From Diphasiastrum complanatum (Eukaryota; Streptophyta; Lycopodiopsida; Lycopodiales; Lycopodiaceae), in the NCBI GenBank assembly GCA_029204225.1, contig CM055113.1, positions 7,343,852-7,407,851 on the forward strand: a stretch of 64,000 nt of DNA, read 5' to 3'. A model generated the notes under the pieces. That model ran no database searches. It was not told the DNA's origin and saw nothing but the letters and a program-made list of their open reading frames with translations. The position numbers were made by a program, and so were the translations under genes. This document shows, piece by piece, positions 1 through 12,089 of the stretch (the stretch's first letter is position 1; every line of letters starts with the position of its first letter).

Positions 1-180
1 GAAATCAGTAGTGGTCTCTGTGAATGACAACTCATTCACTTTTGCAATCCGACTTAAGGCATCCGCCACTTGATTTGATGATCCTTTAATATATCTCAAA
101 TCAAAGTCGAATTCTTGCATCAGCTCAGCCCATCGATCCTTTCAACCCCTAAGGTCTTTCTGATTACAAAAATACTTTAA
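1..180 (-). pseudogene. Ty3/gypsy RNase H fragment, runs off the window edge
   Basis: The reverse strand translates to a Ty3/gypsy RNase H tail. Recognisable pieces in order are PLKYF, RWAELMQEFDF, RYIKGSSNQ and VADALSR, the usual end of the RNase H domain before the integrase. One in-frame TGA (plus positions 142-144) interrupts it. The fragment continues beyond position 1 and is cut off near 187, where a Copia LTR begins. It would have degraded the RNA of RNA-DNA hybrids during reverse transcription. It is a dead remnant here. Motif recognition is strong; lineage within gypsy is not resolved. Confidence 0.8.
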
Positions 181-187
181 TGGTTGG

Positions 188-665
188 TGTTATGGCCATA
201 TTCGGTTAAGGACCTGGAATAGTCCTAATATGGTAGACCAGCCCTCCGGTATTCGAGATTATTGGTCACGCCATGATTTAATTCCGTTTCATGGCTAGTT
301 TGTGACTAATAACCTTGAGAGGACCCAGACTTTCTAATTGAGGCATATGGAGTATTGCATGTCTATGTGACGGATATAGGCAGGAGGACTGCATGAAGAG
401 ATGTGATCTATTTATAGTTGACCTGCATAGGGGTTGCATGGTTTCATGCACAAGACTCTACTCTCTATATAATGGAGTAGGGATTATCCCGTCGATATAT
501 TGGGTTTAGGTCACCAGTTTCTCTCTTCTCCTCTTGCTTCATATGGCATGGCTTTTGGGCTAGATCCAATTTTGATCTAGGATTGGTTGGGCGGTTTGGC
601 TCCATAAACTATCATATTGTGTTCTCCTATCCTCATCTTAGAGGTAATCCTTTAGGGTCTTTACA
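188..665 (+). repeat. Copia LTR (family also present at 55.9 kb)
   Basis: It starts TGTTATGG and ends TTTACA, directly followed by a TGGTATGAGAGCC primer-binding site, which fixes its 3' edge and orientation. Its first ~270 bases match 55,904-56,200 closely. A TATA-like stretch (ctctatataatgg) lies near 470. It was inserted into or beside the gypsy fragment at 1-180. No matching 3' LTR is seen downstream. Confidence 0.75.
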
Positions 666-666
666 T

Positions 667-679
667 TGGTATGAGAGCC
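667..679 (+). other. Primer-binding site (tRNA-Met type)
   Basis: TGGTATGAGAGCC follows the LTR end after one base. It is a one-base variant of the common plant Copia primer site TGGTATCAGAGCC, and the same variant occurs at 11,333. It primes minus-strand cDNA synthesis. Confidence 0.75.
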
Positions 680-1375
680 CGGCTGAGATGCAATCAAGGA
701 TGGGATTAGAGTGCTATGTTCTCAAGGGAATTGTGGAGTGAAATTCACTAATTGCAATGGAGGGCATGTTTTTTCAAGATTTGGTGGTAGAGTGCTCTTC
801 TACTTGATGATTTTGGAAAGATGTTATGAATCAGTAAAGAATTTATTCCTAAATTTCTAGTGCTTCATGGAAGGATTCTTTTGAGGTAGAATGATATGCA
901 TGGACTGATCTCCTTGCTTGTTTTATTAACTTCTGCTAGATTACGGATTACGGTAACTAGCATAACTCCATAAGGTTTTATATCATTGTCTACTTTTTTT
1001 CATTTTAAAATTGATTGTTATCAATTACTCCTAACTAATATGAACAATATGCAAAGTAGAAAGATGATTCCAGGATTTGCATGCTGAGGATTAAAAGTTT
1101 TCCTTATTCAAATCCTCTAGTAAGTCTGCAGATTAAGAACACTGATTAGAAGAGTCATATGCTACTTCTTTAATTTGAGCAAAGGTTTCAGATCATTCTT
1201 CTAATTCCCAGGAGAAGCAGTATGATGTGTATATTCTGATGAGAGCACGATCCCAACTTCTGTCACTGCCTGAATTATCTCTATCTTCCAATTGGTGATG
1301 GTCGCGCTGTCACAAGAAAAGGGAGCCTGAAAGTTCGAGGTAGTGAGGAGATGAGGGGCTCGCAACCTACTATGG
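680..1375 (+). other. Retroelement leader, no gene recognised
   Basis: This lies between the primer-binding site and the surviving Copia pol fragment. No gag reading frame is visible; it is probably leader plus deleted gag, with stops in all frames. Confidence 0.4.
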
Positions 1376-2515
1376 ATGAGCCGAGCAAGCATCACGATTG
1401 TTTGGACAAGATTCAGACCCTCAATCAAACATTTGAAAGTATTCAGATGCATAGCTTATGCTCATGTCCCAAAGGACAACAGAAAGAAACTTGATGAGCA
1501 TGCTTTTAAAACTGGTTTTGCTGGCTATTGCAATTTTGATGGAATGTACAAACTGTATAACATGAAAACCTGTAAAGTTTTCACTAATAGGGATGTGAAT
1601 TTTATCGAAGATCAGTTTATTGATTTGAAAGGCAAGGGACAAATGCAATCCACAATTCTGCTCCGACAACTGACTCTTCTCATAAGGCAATTTTTGTTCC
1701 TTCTTGTAGTCAACCTATCTCAGATACAGGAGAGATTACAACTCAAGGGCAGTCAATGTGTCCGACATGCCCAACACAACCGACAGAAAGTCGTGGACTT
1801 CACAGCCACAAGCTTCAACCAAGAGATTATCAAGAATTTGATCTCAGCCTGTCCGATATACTGATGAGTTTGATCACTATTCTATTCAAAAGCCAACCAC
1901 AGTTGAGGAAGCATTGTCACAGGCCGACTCAGATCTCTGGAAAGAAGCAATGGACAAAGAGTACAATTCACAACTGAGGAACAACACTTGGACTGTCACC
2001 GACCTACCAGCAAACAAAAAGATTATCGACTACAAATGGATCTTTAAAATCAAATGCAAGGCAAAGGGGAGCATCGACAGAAGGAAAGCTCGCCTTGTAT
2101 CAAGAGAATTTTCACATATTCCCAACATCGACTACTTCGAGACCTTCAGCCCAACTATCAAGCACACTTCTATTCGGCTCCTACATTCTTATGCTACTGT
2201 AGCAAATCTTGAGGTACATCAGATGGATGTACAAACTACATTCCTCAATGGAGTTATCAAGGAGGACATCTTTATGATCCAGCCAGAAGGCTACATCCTC
2301 AATGGTCGTGAAGACCAGGTATGCAAACTCCACAAAGCTTTGTACAGTCTGAAACAATCTTCCAGGGCATGGTTTCATCGAATCAACACGTTCTTGATCA
2401 ATCATGGTTTTCAACCTACCTATGTAGACTGTAATGTGTATTACAAAGATGTCAATCAATTCTTTGTCATCATCACAATTTATGTGGATGATACGTTGAT
2501 GTTTCATTCCGAGCG
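1376..2515 (+). pseudogene. Copia pol fragment: integrase end plus reverse transcriptase
   Basis: The first frame (1376-1864) carries the C-terminal part of a Copia integrase (HLKVF, then YKLYNMKTCKVFTNRDVNF). The reverse transcriptase follows in a different frame (1914 on): DLWKEAMDKEY, KYNSQ-like linker, DYKWIFKIK, KARLVSREF, QMDVQTTFLNGVIKEDIFM, LYSLKQSSRAW and the catalytic YVDD at 2481-2492. After ~2515 similarity stops, so the thumb and RNase H are missing. The frame change between integrase and RT shows it is dead. It is probably the same element as the LTR at 188-665. Lineage differs from the elements at 12 and 30 kb (distinct sequence in the RT). Confidence 0.88.
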
Positions 2516-2999
2516 CAATTGTATTGTTCTTCTTTTCTGTTATCACAGAGTATTGTATCAAGAAGAACATGCCTTATCTGTTCTGCAATCACACCATATA
2601 TCTACACGACTAATCCATCATTGTTCCAGCAATTTAGTTTGTGTAAGGTGATTGCATGTTCAAACTGATTCATACTTGCATATTCATTGTTCCATAGATT
2701 TTATCATTTTATATGACTAATAACACTACTCAATTTCTTCCTCTGATCATTGCATTTTTGATAGAATGCTTTCGCAAAGCCAAAACTCTGTAATCAAGGT
2801 AATTTGTGCATGGCTAGGGAATCGACTTAGTCGATCCAGCGACTTCGAAGCTGTGATCAGTAGGACAGACTTCAAAGTTGGTCTGATTACTGAATTGATA
2901 GACTTAGTTTCATACATTGAGGATTCTCTGTAGTTGTATTTTGTTGCAACAGGAATTGAAGGTTGATCCACCTATCGAATCCCAGCAAGACGAAGGCAA
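2516..2999. other. No gene recognised
   Basis: AT-rich sequence between two Copia remnants. I see no coding similarity or repeat structure here. Confidence 0.4.
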
Positions 3000-4590
3000 G
3001 ACTAGAATTTCATTACATCAAAATGAATGTTAGTGATGACCTCTTGAAGGAGGTAGCCTCTTGCACATCTGCCAAGGGAACTTGGGATTCTTTAAAAGCT
3101 GATTTATGAATCCAAAAACACTTCAAGAGTTCTTATGATAAGAAACCAAATCTTACAAAGCATGAGGAGAAGTGATGAAAGTGCACAAGTGTATGTGCTA
3201 AGGATCAAGTCTCTCAACAAAGATTTGGCTTCTATTGGTGAGAAGATCCTTGATAATGAGCTTGTACAAGTGATTCTCAATGGCTTAGGATATGATATAT
3301 CTTTGTATCTAGAATCCTCAATAAGTATGGATCTAGAAAATGTCCTTTATATACCATCAATTACAAGCATATGCTAAGTGTTGGTCAACTTTTGGAAAGT
3401 GGCTTGGCTGTCCACTTTAAGCATGGAGTTTGTTCCATTCGAAGAATGATTTTTGCATTGCAAAAGGATTTATACATGGAAGATTGTTTAAATTGAAAGC
3501 TAATATTGCTTTTGAGAATGTGAGATTGGCAAAGGAGGAGATCACTCAAGTGTGATCTTGCTAGCATTGAGGAGGAGCATCAAAAGGAGGAAGATCTTGA
3601 AGATTAGCCTCAAAGCATGAGAGTTCCAAGGAGGTCCTCAATGGCAAAGATCGAGTCACCAAATTGCATGCAAATTTTCCATTCAAGTGTGCACCTTGCA
3701 AGGGTGAAGAGCATTGGAGAGTCTACTATCTTTGAGTCCTATTTAGATATCATTAGTAGACATGGAGTGACTTGTTGCTTATCTTTAAGATCTATGATGG
3801 TTAGTACTTTGTATGACAAGACAATGAAAATGGATGCTTTCAAATCTACATTTGTTGTTGATAAAGCAATTTCATTGGATCACTATTTTTGTAATAGTTT
3901 GAATAGTGTCATAGAGGATGAAACATCATTTGTATTGGAATTCCATGGGTCCACATGCTTTGTGCGTGATCATTCCAATGTAAGGACCAAAAATTATCCT
4001 ACTTCAATGATAGAAATAATGGTAGTGTTTTGCTCTTCAAGTAGAGATTGTAGAATCTACTTGTTTTCCACCAAAGAATTTGTCAATGGTGGAAATGTGA
4101 TCTTTCAAGACTGGAAGATTTGTAAACTTGAAGAAGCACCTTTGGATCAACACCTTATTCAATTCATTCATGTTTTGGAGTCAAGTCAAGTGGAGGATCA
4201 AGCTCAAGACCCGAGGACTCCAAGAAGAACCTTGAGTATCAAGATGGAGCCATCAAGGCTCAATCATGGATCAAGCAAGGCAAGTTGTCTTTGGCAACAT
4301 TATGTATGCACTTAATACTTTAATTGATGTATCTTCAAGTGCACAAAATGCCTTGGAATCCATGGCTTGGCATGATGTATAGTTTTTGAAGAGTGCTACA
4401 TGTATATAGACACATTTGTGGAACATCTTGTAAGGGATCCTTTAAGAGGTGGTGAAAGATCCTCCATGGACATCATTCTGTATTGAAGTCTAAAAAGCTC
4501 CTTGTTTGTAGTTGGATTTTGTAGACACTTCTAAAAGCATTCATTCATCTAGCAAGAGAGTTGTAAATAGATCAAGCTAAATTTGAGGAG
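3000..4590 (+). pseudogene. Broken Copia element: gag, pre-integrase and linker pieces
   Basis: At 3022-3290 there is a gag (UBN2-type) core with NVSDDLLKEVASCTSAKGTW, RNQILQSMRRSDESAQVYVLR and NELVQVILNGL, closely like the gag at 12.1 kb but with frameshifts. At ~3335-3560 pre-integrase scraps follow (NVLYIPSI). An open stretch 3617-4315 (232 residues) ends with the integrase-RT linker motif TPRRTLSIKMEPSRLNHG, but most of it (about residues 20-180) matches no Copia domain I know. At ~4450 a short GERSSMDI trace of the RT end remains, then a GAGGAG purine tract abuts the LTR at 4591. The 5' LTR is missing. This resembles the non-autonomous elements at 9-16 kb, which also hold unexplained ORFs. 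Confidence 0.7.
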
Positions 4591-5124
4591 TGTGAAGAAT
4601 TGCCAAAAATTGGTAAATCTAGCTTGATCAAAAAACCATGTAGAATAGTGTAAATTGTGTACACAAATGGGTCCCACACATGTGAGGCCATGAAAGCCAC
4701 GTGGAAAACCCATCCTAGTGTAGGTTAGAACAAGTCTAAAGGGTTGGTCATGTCATTTTGGTAGTGATTCCTAGATTATAGGACCTACACCTAAGTTTAA
4801 GGTGAAAAATTGACCAACTAGTCACCTACTAGGCATGACTCTAGGAATTAGGCTAGAGTTGCAAATTAGGGCAAGAGAGCTAAGTTAACTTCCTTATTAC
4901 ATGTTGGAAATTCACCTAACTTCATTGAAAGGAAGTTCACTATGTACATTGAGTCTTTGTGATCCAAATGAAACCAAATTGATTTCTACTTCAAACTCTG
5001 TCTACAAGCCATACAGTAGGCTGTTTTTGATGACTAGTTTTTTGATAGATTGTTAAGCAAGCATAAAATCACTCTTGTGGATCTTTCTAAGATCCATTTA
5101 TGGTCCTAAAGTATAGTACTTTCA
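4591..5124 (+). repeat. Copia 3' LTR, shortened copy of the LTR at 49.3 kb
   Basis: It begins TGTGAAGAATTGCC after a GAGGAG polypurine tract and ends GTACTTTCA. It aligns along its length with 49,318-50,019 but lacks two internal blocks of roughly 70 and 90 bases, so it is ~530 rather than ~700 bp. It closes the broken element at 3000-4590. Confidence 0.8.
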
Positions 5125-7525
5125 CACCAGCTACCTCAATCAAAGATGGAACAAAGTCAACATGGAACAAAAAAGTTCGATTTCTAGAACCTCCTTAGTG
5201 TGGGTGTCATAAAACTTCCCTTACAATTTTGCTTTTTAGCATTTTAGGTGATTACCCCTCAATCATGTTCAAGAACCAAAGCAATACCCCTTCCACAAGT
5301 GAACCCTCACGACACAAGAGCAACACAATTTAATCTTGGACTCACAATAAGAAAAATATATTACTAACCGTACGAATCATACCAACCATCCTTGTAGCTC
5401 GAAATGTGCATAGGGACAGCTTTGCAAATAACCAGTGCCCAAGCTTTGAAAATGAGGTTGAATGCTATGGAAAATTAGATTGAAAATGTGTTCCATCTCT
5501 ACTTCATGCTTATCAAAAATTCCTTAATCAATATGATTCACACTCTCATTGAGGATAATTCCTCTTTTGAGATTATCGTTATTCACTTTTTCTTGACTAG
5601 AAAAAAAAAAGTCTACATGTTCATCATATAAAATGCTTTTTTCAAGCTCTACTTCCAAGGTTTGTGAAATGGGTTGAGCAAGAGAGAAATTCACTCTCTT
5701 GATCATTTTGCAAAACTATATTCATTTTTGACACAAGGGTATAAAAAGCAAATGTATTATGGGATTCCCCATTACAAGAGTAACCTTATCTAGGGAATAA
5801 ATATGGACTACCAGAAAGGTATGTAGTACCAATTAAAAGCCATGATGTTCTTGAGAGTCATCTTGGACTTGGAAATGTGGTGATAGACCTTTCAAATTTT
5901 GAAGCAAAGAGCTTTTTTGCAAATAAGAAAACTATAGACATGACCTTGACAAGACAGAAAGTGTCATCAAAGACAAAAGGTCTCCATCATAATGTTGAGC
6001 TTTAGAAAGCTTGCAATTTTGAATGTTGTGCACTTGACAATTTGCAAAAGGTTTCTTTACATCAAGTCCAAATAACTAATTAGAGACTTTTTTCTCATAA
6101 TTAGAGGATCAGCAAAGTTATTATCTAATGTGAGACCATGTTCATCATGTTTTACATATTTTGTGCACAATAATGAGATTTCTCTCAAACCTTTCAAAAT
6201 GGTTCATACTTTTGGCAATTGAAGACCTAGCCGAGGTCATACAACATCAATTAACTATTTTAGCCCCTTAATTTTCTCTTTAAAAACTATGAGTTTTGAT
6301 GTTTCAAGTGCAAAGGCTTGGTTGAACCAATTCATTCCATATGTACTACGAAAAAACTAAGCTCAATTTATTTTCATCTTTCTAACAGTGTTATAGAACT
6401 TGAGATTGTTTTAATGCCCCTTTGAATGAGATCAAAAATAATTATTTTGTGATTTCTAATGTTCGTTCTATGTTTAAGTAAATTAGCAAGATTATGGTTT
6501 GCAAATAAACTCGCAACATAATATTGAGTGAAAATATGTGTGTCAAAGAATGTGTTATCTATGATATTGAATAACTCAAAGTGACATATCCAACTATAAT
6601 ACATTCAATCGTCCAACTTCTATTGACCATTATGTGGTAGGTAATATGTTCTCTATTTAGAATATAAAAAAATTTACTTGATATTGATTATGAAGGTAAA
6701 TGATTTTATATTTATCAATGTCGGCCTTACATTTAGTAACATTCTCACAATTCATCCATCACTCATGGAATTTTCTTGATCTTCAAAGCCAAAATCCATC
6801 TTGGTTAATTGGGGCTATTGGAAAGTTGGCTTGATTGTACATATAAGCTTTGTATTTCCTAATTTTTGTCACCCCCAACATGTTTTTGCCTTTTGTATTT
6901 GTCACATGATTCATGTATTAACTTGGTTGCTATAAAGCACATATACAATTGCCATAACTGACTGTATTTTTCCAATCCTCTTTTTCTCCAAACACGTAAA
7001 ACGTAGTTCTTCACATTCTATCATATGCACAAGTTCTTGCAACATGGACAAGCACTTGAGAATAGTGACCAATAGGAGGGCTATAAAGCCTAAATAGAAT
7101 GCTTCCAAAAAACATGAGTAATCCAAGACAAAGCTTTGCTTTTACAAAGTTGAATACCTTAACATGCCTCTAAGTAAGAGAGCATTTTCACTTGGACATT
7201 TGAAATCAAGATGTGAAAATATAAATTTTCCCAAAATGCGTGTGAAAGGTTATGGTTTACCTGAAAGACACAACTGCAACACATGAAAGTCATCACAAAA
7301 GATGATTCAAATAGATGTCTTTATTGCAAAAGTGGCCATCCTCCAAAATCAAAGCCTAGCTAAAATGCAAAAAATACATTATTGTATTCCAAAAGATAAA
7401 ATAAATAAATAAATAACTAGAACCACAAATAAACCTCGGTCAAATTTTGTACTCCACATTAGTCATGATGTGGTTCTTGATGAATGACAGATTTGGTGAT
7501 ACAGACGAAGATATCAAATATCTAT
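5125..7525. other. Unrecognised AT-rich intergenic sequence
   Basis: No convincing gene or repeat boundary. Short ORFs on both strands lack family motifs. A CLYCKSGHP-like half zinc knuckle at ~7310 (plus) is followed at once by stops and may be a trace of another gag. Confidence 0.4.
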
Positions 7526-7690
7526 CTAAGATCCCGATTGAGAACAAAGTTGAGCCACAATCTTGAACTTCACAAGAGGAAGAGGTTGAAGGACATGGCA
7601 CCCCTCCAATTGATGAAATAAGATTGATAATAGATTTGTCAACAATATAGGTACATATAAAACATTTGATAGTAACTTGAATTGGTCATG
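7526..7690 (-). pseudogene. Possible Copia pre-integrase scrap
   Basis: The reverse strand reads KLLSNVLYVPILLTNLLSI, similar to the VLYVP..xxNLLS stretch that lies between protease and integrase in Copia polyproteins. It is the C-terminal third of a longer ORF whose N-terminal part (to 7930) has no match. Flanking domains are absent, so the call is tentative. Confidence 0.5.
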
Positions 7691-8180
7691 CTGGACATGT
7701 GATAAGCGCAAAGAGACACATCTATGCATAGTGAATCGGACGAAGGTTTTTTTTTGTATTTTTAGGGTTTTAGTGATTTTTTGGTGTTTTTTTGCTGGGA
7801 AGGATTGTTCGCCCTTCAAACTGAAGGTTTTGTGATCAAAACCGAAGGTGTTTGCAACTCGGCGAAGGTTTCCTAAAAGAGAGCAAAAAGTTATCAACTC
7901 TGATGATGATTTTTGTCTCCTTTTGACCAAAATTTGACAGATTTGACCGATTTTTGTTGTTTTTTTTTATATCTCAGATCCAAATGAATCTTAAGATTGG
8001 TGATTTGAATAGCTTTTCCTGTTCCACAATCAAATTAGATTTCAAACGAGCAAATCCACTCAAAATCACTCCCAAACTAACCCTAAATGCAGATCTAACA
8101 CTATTCATGCAACGCCAAGATGCCTAATGCAAGCTAACCATCCAACAAACATGCTACAAACTGAAAAATTGGCGTAGCTC
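7691..8180 (-). other. Gypsy leader remnant below the primer-binding site
   Basis: On the minus strand this is directly downstream of a tRNA-Asp primer site, so it is the 5' leader of a gypsy element. It has several copies of a short GAAGGT/ACCTTC motif (7745-7870) in T-rich sequence. No gag is seen before similarity to other elements begins. Confidence 0.45.
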
Positions 8181-8196
8181 CCTGGCAACGGCACCA
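8181..8196 (-). other. Primer-binding site (tRNA-Asp type)
   Basis: The plus strand reads CCTGGCAACGGCACCA, a two-mismatch version of the plant tRNA-Asp 3' end (CCCCGGCAACGGCGCCA). It sits four bases from the LTR edge and defines a minus-strand gypsy element of the Tat/Athila type. Confidence 0.75.
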
Positions 8197-8200
8197 AAAT

Positions 8201-8949
8201 TGTAGTGGGTTTCTTTCCTTGCCTAACCTCAATCCAAGATCTAATCAATCTAGCATCAAAGAGATGAAGCTAGTTGTCACGCATAGATTCGTTCCCATGA
8301 GAGCGATAGTATAGTTCAGATTTCAGCATGAATGGAAGATTCACATCTAACTCTAATATCCATTAACCCTAAGCATTAACACTACATCCACTAACACTAG
8401 ATCCACAACACGATAGCTTACTCTTTCTCTCTCTCTCCCTTTCTCCCTCATAAAAAGTACAATAACATGCAATCCCAATAACAATCAAATCCAACAATTA
8501 GCAAAACACAAATAAAACATGAGAGATGGAGGAAAAGTGATAGAGAGCAAGGACATTCATAAATCCATTTCACAAGAGAACCAATCTGCTTTATTTAAAT
8601 GAAGAAATGAAACATGTGTAGGAACTCGATTTGGTCTCTTTTTATAGTAGAGAGGAGGACCCTGGCCTCTGAATCCTATTGGTCCATTTCTGCCTCCCTA
8701 ATTATTCAAATTTAAAAAAGAGTGGGAACCATCCAAATTGGAGGGAAACCCAACTTTATTCACTAACTTGACATTTAGGCCCTACGACATTAAAAGTCCC
8801 GCAAAAAGACCTAAAGTTCTTTTATCGACTTTCTAATTAATCAAATCTCTATGTGATCATCGGGTTAGACTTACACACGCAGGGTGCCAAATCCCTCTCA
8901 CTTATTAACTAGAATTAGGATTGCCTTGGGATCCGCAGACCCTCCAACA
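8201..8949 (-). repeat. Gypsy LTR (Tat/Athila-like)
   Basis: On the plus strand it is bounded by TGTAGTGGG at 8201 and CCTCCAACA at 8949, i.e. a TG...CA unit of ~749 bp next to a tRNA-Asp primer site. Inside are a (TC)n tract near 8415 and a TTTTTATAG box at ~8640. Parts match 53,400-53,690 (e.g. CCTCTNAATCCTATTGG), the LTR of a second copy. No coding region is attached. Confidence 0.7.
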
Positions 8950-9274
8950 TATGCTTACTTGTGGATGAATGAATGCTTGATTGTCTTGTTAGAAATCAAT
9001 GATAAACTTTATTGTTACCCTTCTTAGTTATTGTTCAGGATGTACTTTCTTACTGACAGCTATTACTAGCTGTAACTAGCCGTAGGCTAGTCTAGTAGAT
9101 GGCTAAACGTGGCTCTATATATACAAAAAGTGGGAGATCATGGTACTGATCATCTCTCTGATCCCACATGTGCGAGGGTGCTTTGTCATATGATGATCTG
9201 TCATGCAAAACTGACACTTGGACAAAACCTTCTATTTTGAGCACTTTTGGTCCATTTTTCTTCTATGTAAAAAA

Positions 9275-9577
9275 CTAGGTAAAACTCTTCTAGAAGTGCA
9301 AATTCGACTTCCTCAGCTTATTCCACACATGTGAGCAGACCTCTACACATAGGATTTGACACCTAATCTCATGATGTGGCTTCATGCAATCTCTAGATTG
9401 ATGTCATGTGGCATATGACTAAAAAATATGATTTTGGCCTTTTTAGCCAATAAAACTTGATTTAAACTATATATACAAGCTATATGATTGTACTACATGT
9501 GGGAACAGGCTCCACACATGTGTAATCACCTATATACATAGATTTGGCCTTGACCAAGCATAATTTTCTTTTTCACA
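9275..9577 (-). repeat. 3' LTR of the minus-strand Copia element
   Basis: In minus orientation it begins TGTGAAAAAG right after TTTGAGGAG, the polypurine tract arrangement also seen in the elements at 13.4 and 34.3 kb. The 300 bp to 9275 match 16,274-16,601. The LTR may extend to lower coordinates (8950-9275 contains a TATATATAG box at ~9115), but there is no second copy to prove it. Confidence 0.65.
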
Positions 9578-9973
9578 CTCCTCAAAAATCTAGCTTGGTA
9601 ATCTAGCTTGATAACAAAACATGATGATCTTGAACTTGACTCCATTGCTGATTGGTCTTTGCTGGTTCAAAAAGTGTGAAGATCAGCCAATGATCTTGAT
9701 GTTGATCTGAAATCACCATATCCATGATAATTCTTCTTTGATGTTGGCATCTTTGATGAACTTGAGAGCTTTGCACCATCCTAGCACCTCCAAAATTGAT
9801 TCCTTCCAAATTTCATGTAGATGCTTGACCTTGAGGCTTGTTCCTTCTTCATTGCATGCTCCTCCATGAGGAAATAAAGATTTCTTCTTAACTTATTAGG
9901 ATCACAAAGATCTTACATCATGTTAACACGATCTAGAGAATTAGACTCATCCAAATTGGCAAGACTATGCATG

Positions 9974-10585
9974 CTATAATAACAAAGTGTTTGCATCACA
10001 TCTCTTAGATCCAATGAGGCTAAATACTTCATTATGGAGATAAGTGTCTTTAGAAGATGATTCACTTACTCTTATAAAGAGTTTACAATTTGCCTCAATA
10101 CAAACTTTCAAACTATGAGTAAACAAATCACTTTTGCTCTTGCATGACTCAAGAGCATGCATTTGATGAAATAACCATTTGCTTTCTAATTTATTTAAAA
10201 GCAATTTCAAACTTTCAAGAACATCATCTATGTTCTCAAGAGAGACTTCATACTCAACTAGTATGACTTTACTCCAATTTTGAGATGCAATGATCTCACT
10301 AAAGCAAATTGATTCATCAAATGACATAAGAGAAGTAAGTATGATATGTATACCACATGAGATATACTCCTCTTTCCCTTGAAATGTGAGCCACCTGGGC
10401 TCAACCATGTTTCTTGAGTTTCTTTTTGGAATCACAACTTGAGAAGGTCTCTCCTCCTTAATCCTTGGCACACTTGAACCTTGAGAAGGACTCTCCTCCT
10501 TAATCCTTGGCACACTTGAACCTTGAGATGACTCCTTAAGATCCTCTTCATGGTGCTCCTTCTGATGCAAATCCGAGACCTCCAT
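9974..10585 (-). CDS. ORF B of a non-autonomous Copia element, unknown product
   Basis: A 203-residue open frame. Residues ~20-48 hold a 14-residue tandem duplication (SQGSSVPRIKEE twice). Residues ~60-115 look like the integrase-RT linker and the very start of RT: VEPRWLTFQGK, then SFDESICF..ASQNWSKVILVEYE, which parallels VEPSRLTYQGK and SFEEP..NSKEWYKAMLDEYD in the element at 32.7 kb. The remainder (CKLFIRVSESSSKDTYLHNEVFSLI) matches no RT motif but resembles the ORF at 14,117-14,713. The insertion at 10,596 lies 10 bases upstream of its ATG. Function unknown; most likely a decayed or repurposed element ORF. Confidence 0.5.
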   Translation of the reverse strand: MEVSDLHQKEHHEEDLKESSQGSSVPRIKEESPSQGSSVPRIKEERPSQVVIPKRNSRNMVEPRWLTFQGKEEYISCGIHIILTSLMSFDESICFSEIIASQNWSKVILVEYEVSLENIDDVLESLKLLLNKLESKWLFHQMHALESCKSKSDLFTHSLKVCIEANCKLFIRVSESSSKDTYLHNEVFSLIGSKRCDANTLLL

Positions 10586-10590
10586 GTCTC

Positions 10591-10595
10591 ATAAT
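10591..10595 (+). repeat. Target-site duplication, left copy (ATAAT)
   Basis: ATAAT immediately precedes TGTGAAGAATTG. The same five bases follow the right LTR at 14,123-14,127. Five-base duplications are usual for Copia integrases. Confidence 0.85.
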
Positions 10596-11332
10596 TGTGA
10601 AGAATTGAAAAAGATTATCTATGTTAGATATAGGGGTCTTATGTTTTTTACATCAAGCATCTAGGTGTAGGATGTTGATAGGAATAAATTTGGCATAGAT
10701 GGCAAATTATGCATTTCTACTTGTAATGCCACTATTGAGCCAAAATAGAGTAAGAGGCTAAACACTTGCTAATTAGAGTGTAGACAAGTGTAAGGTTTTT
10801 GTTTGATGAATTCCAAGAGGTCCAGTAGGATATAGAGGTGGAACCTTGTGAGGTCCAATAGGAAATTGAGGTGTGCTTGAATATATTCCAATAGAATTAA
10901 GAGGTGCATAGATCAATGATCCAATAGGGTCAAGAGGTGACAAAATGTGGTCCAATCATAGTTAAGCATAGTGTTAGATCGTGGACCTACTAGTATCATT
11001 GTACTCCTCATTCTGAAGTCAATTGATTTGGTGATTTCATGGATTTTGTGAGTTATTGGATTTCTAGCTTTCTCTCTCTACCCGAGAGCTCTTGATGAAT
11101 TTTCTCTCTCTACCCGAGGAGAGCAGCTTGTTTTTACTTAGATTATTTTTTGAATACTTCCCACACGTGTGAGTGAGAGTTGGAAGTGATTGAATGCATG
11201 TAGTACTGTGTTTTTGCCATAGGATTCAAGATTGATCTTGAATCTCAATCTAGTCTTGATCTTGGTGCATCTACACACCTTAGGAGATCACAAGTACATG
11301 TAGTGGACAGTCCACACGTGTGAAATTCAACA
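10596..11332 (+). repeat. 5' LTR of the nested Copia element
   Basis: TGTGAAGAATTG...TTCAACA. It contains two perfect CACACGTGTG palindromes (11,162-11,171 and 11,313-11,322), the second only 10 bases from the LTR end, and CT-rich repeats near 11,070-11,115. Confidence 0.92.
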
Positions 11333-11345
11333 TGGTATGAGAGCC
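11333..11345 (+). other. Primer-binding site (tRNA-Met type)
   Basis: TGGTATGAGAGCC starts at the base after the LTR. The leader from here to gag (11,346-12,089) has no ORF of interest; a GACACGTGTG near 11,516 repeats the LTR palindrome. Confidence 0.85.
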
Positions 11346-12089
11346 TACCTAAGGTTACCATGCATTTTGATCCATCTAAGTGAAAAATTTTTCATCAATC
11401 TTGAGCTAGAAGTTGTCAAGGCCCATTTTCCTAGCTATCTTGTTCAATCTTGGATCAAAAGAGATCAAAAGGACATTGATTGGGTCTGACCTGGTACTGT
11501 ATGGAATCAGGTGCTCAGACACGTGTGAGGAACATCCAATTTCAGTTTGGAAGTTCTCTCTCATGTTTGATCCATTTATCTTGCTTGATAACTTGTTTTG
11601 AAGCTATTTTTGTCTAGTTTCTGTTGCAATCAGTTTCATTCCATTTGGTTGAGCCAATCAAAAGTTATAAGCTTTTGAAGAGGGTTAGGTAGGGCACCTA
11701 GACCTGGGTGGACACATTTGGTTTGGTCAAGAGATTGCTTGGTTGATCCAAAATCACAGTTGTATGCTTGCCAATCTCATCTATATGTGATCTAGGCACT
11801 GTTTTGAGATCTTAGCCATTTTGTTTCATGCAATATCATTGTATTTGAGTCAAATTTGGTTTCTTAGTGTATTTCACACGTGCTAAGAGTGTTAGATCCT
11901 AACTTTGCCTATACTCCATCATTTGATGTGAAATAGATCTTGTTTTAGAGAGATTTGAGTAGCTAGTGAGAATCAATTCACAAATTGTTGTAAGATCTTT
12001 CATAGGAGGAGATAGTACTCAATTATTGGATCCTATTGAAAGTGTGTAACAACATTTATTGTTCATCATTTGAGTTTTCTTCACTTCAA

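Noticed and set aside
10773-10955. 60-residue ORF repeated at 13,565-13,747
   Set aside because: It is LTR sequence read on the reverse strand, duplicated only because the LTRs are.
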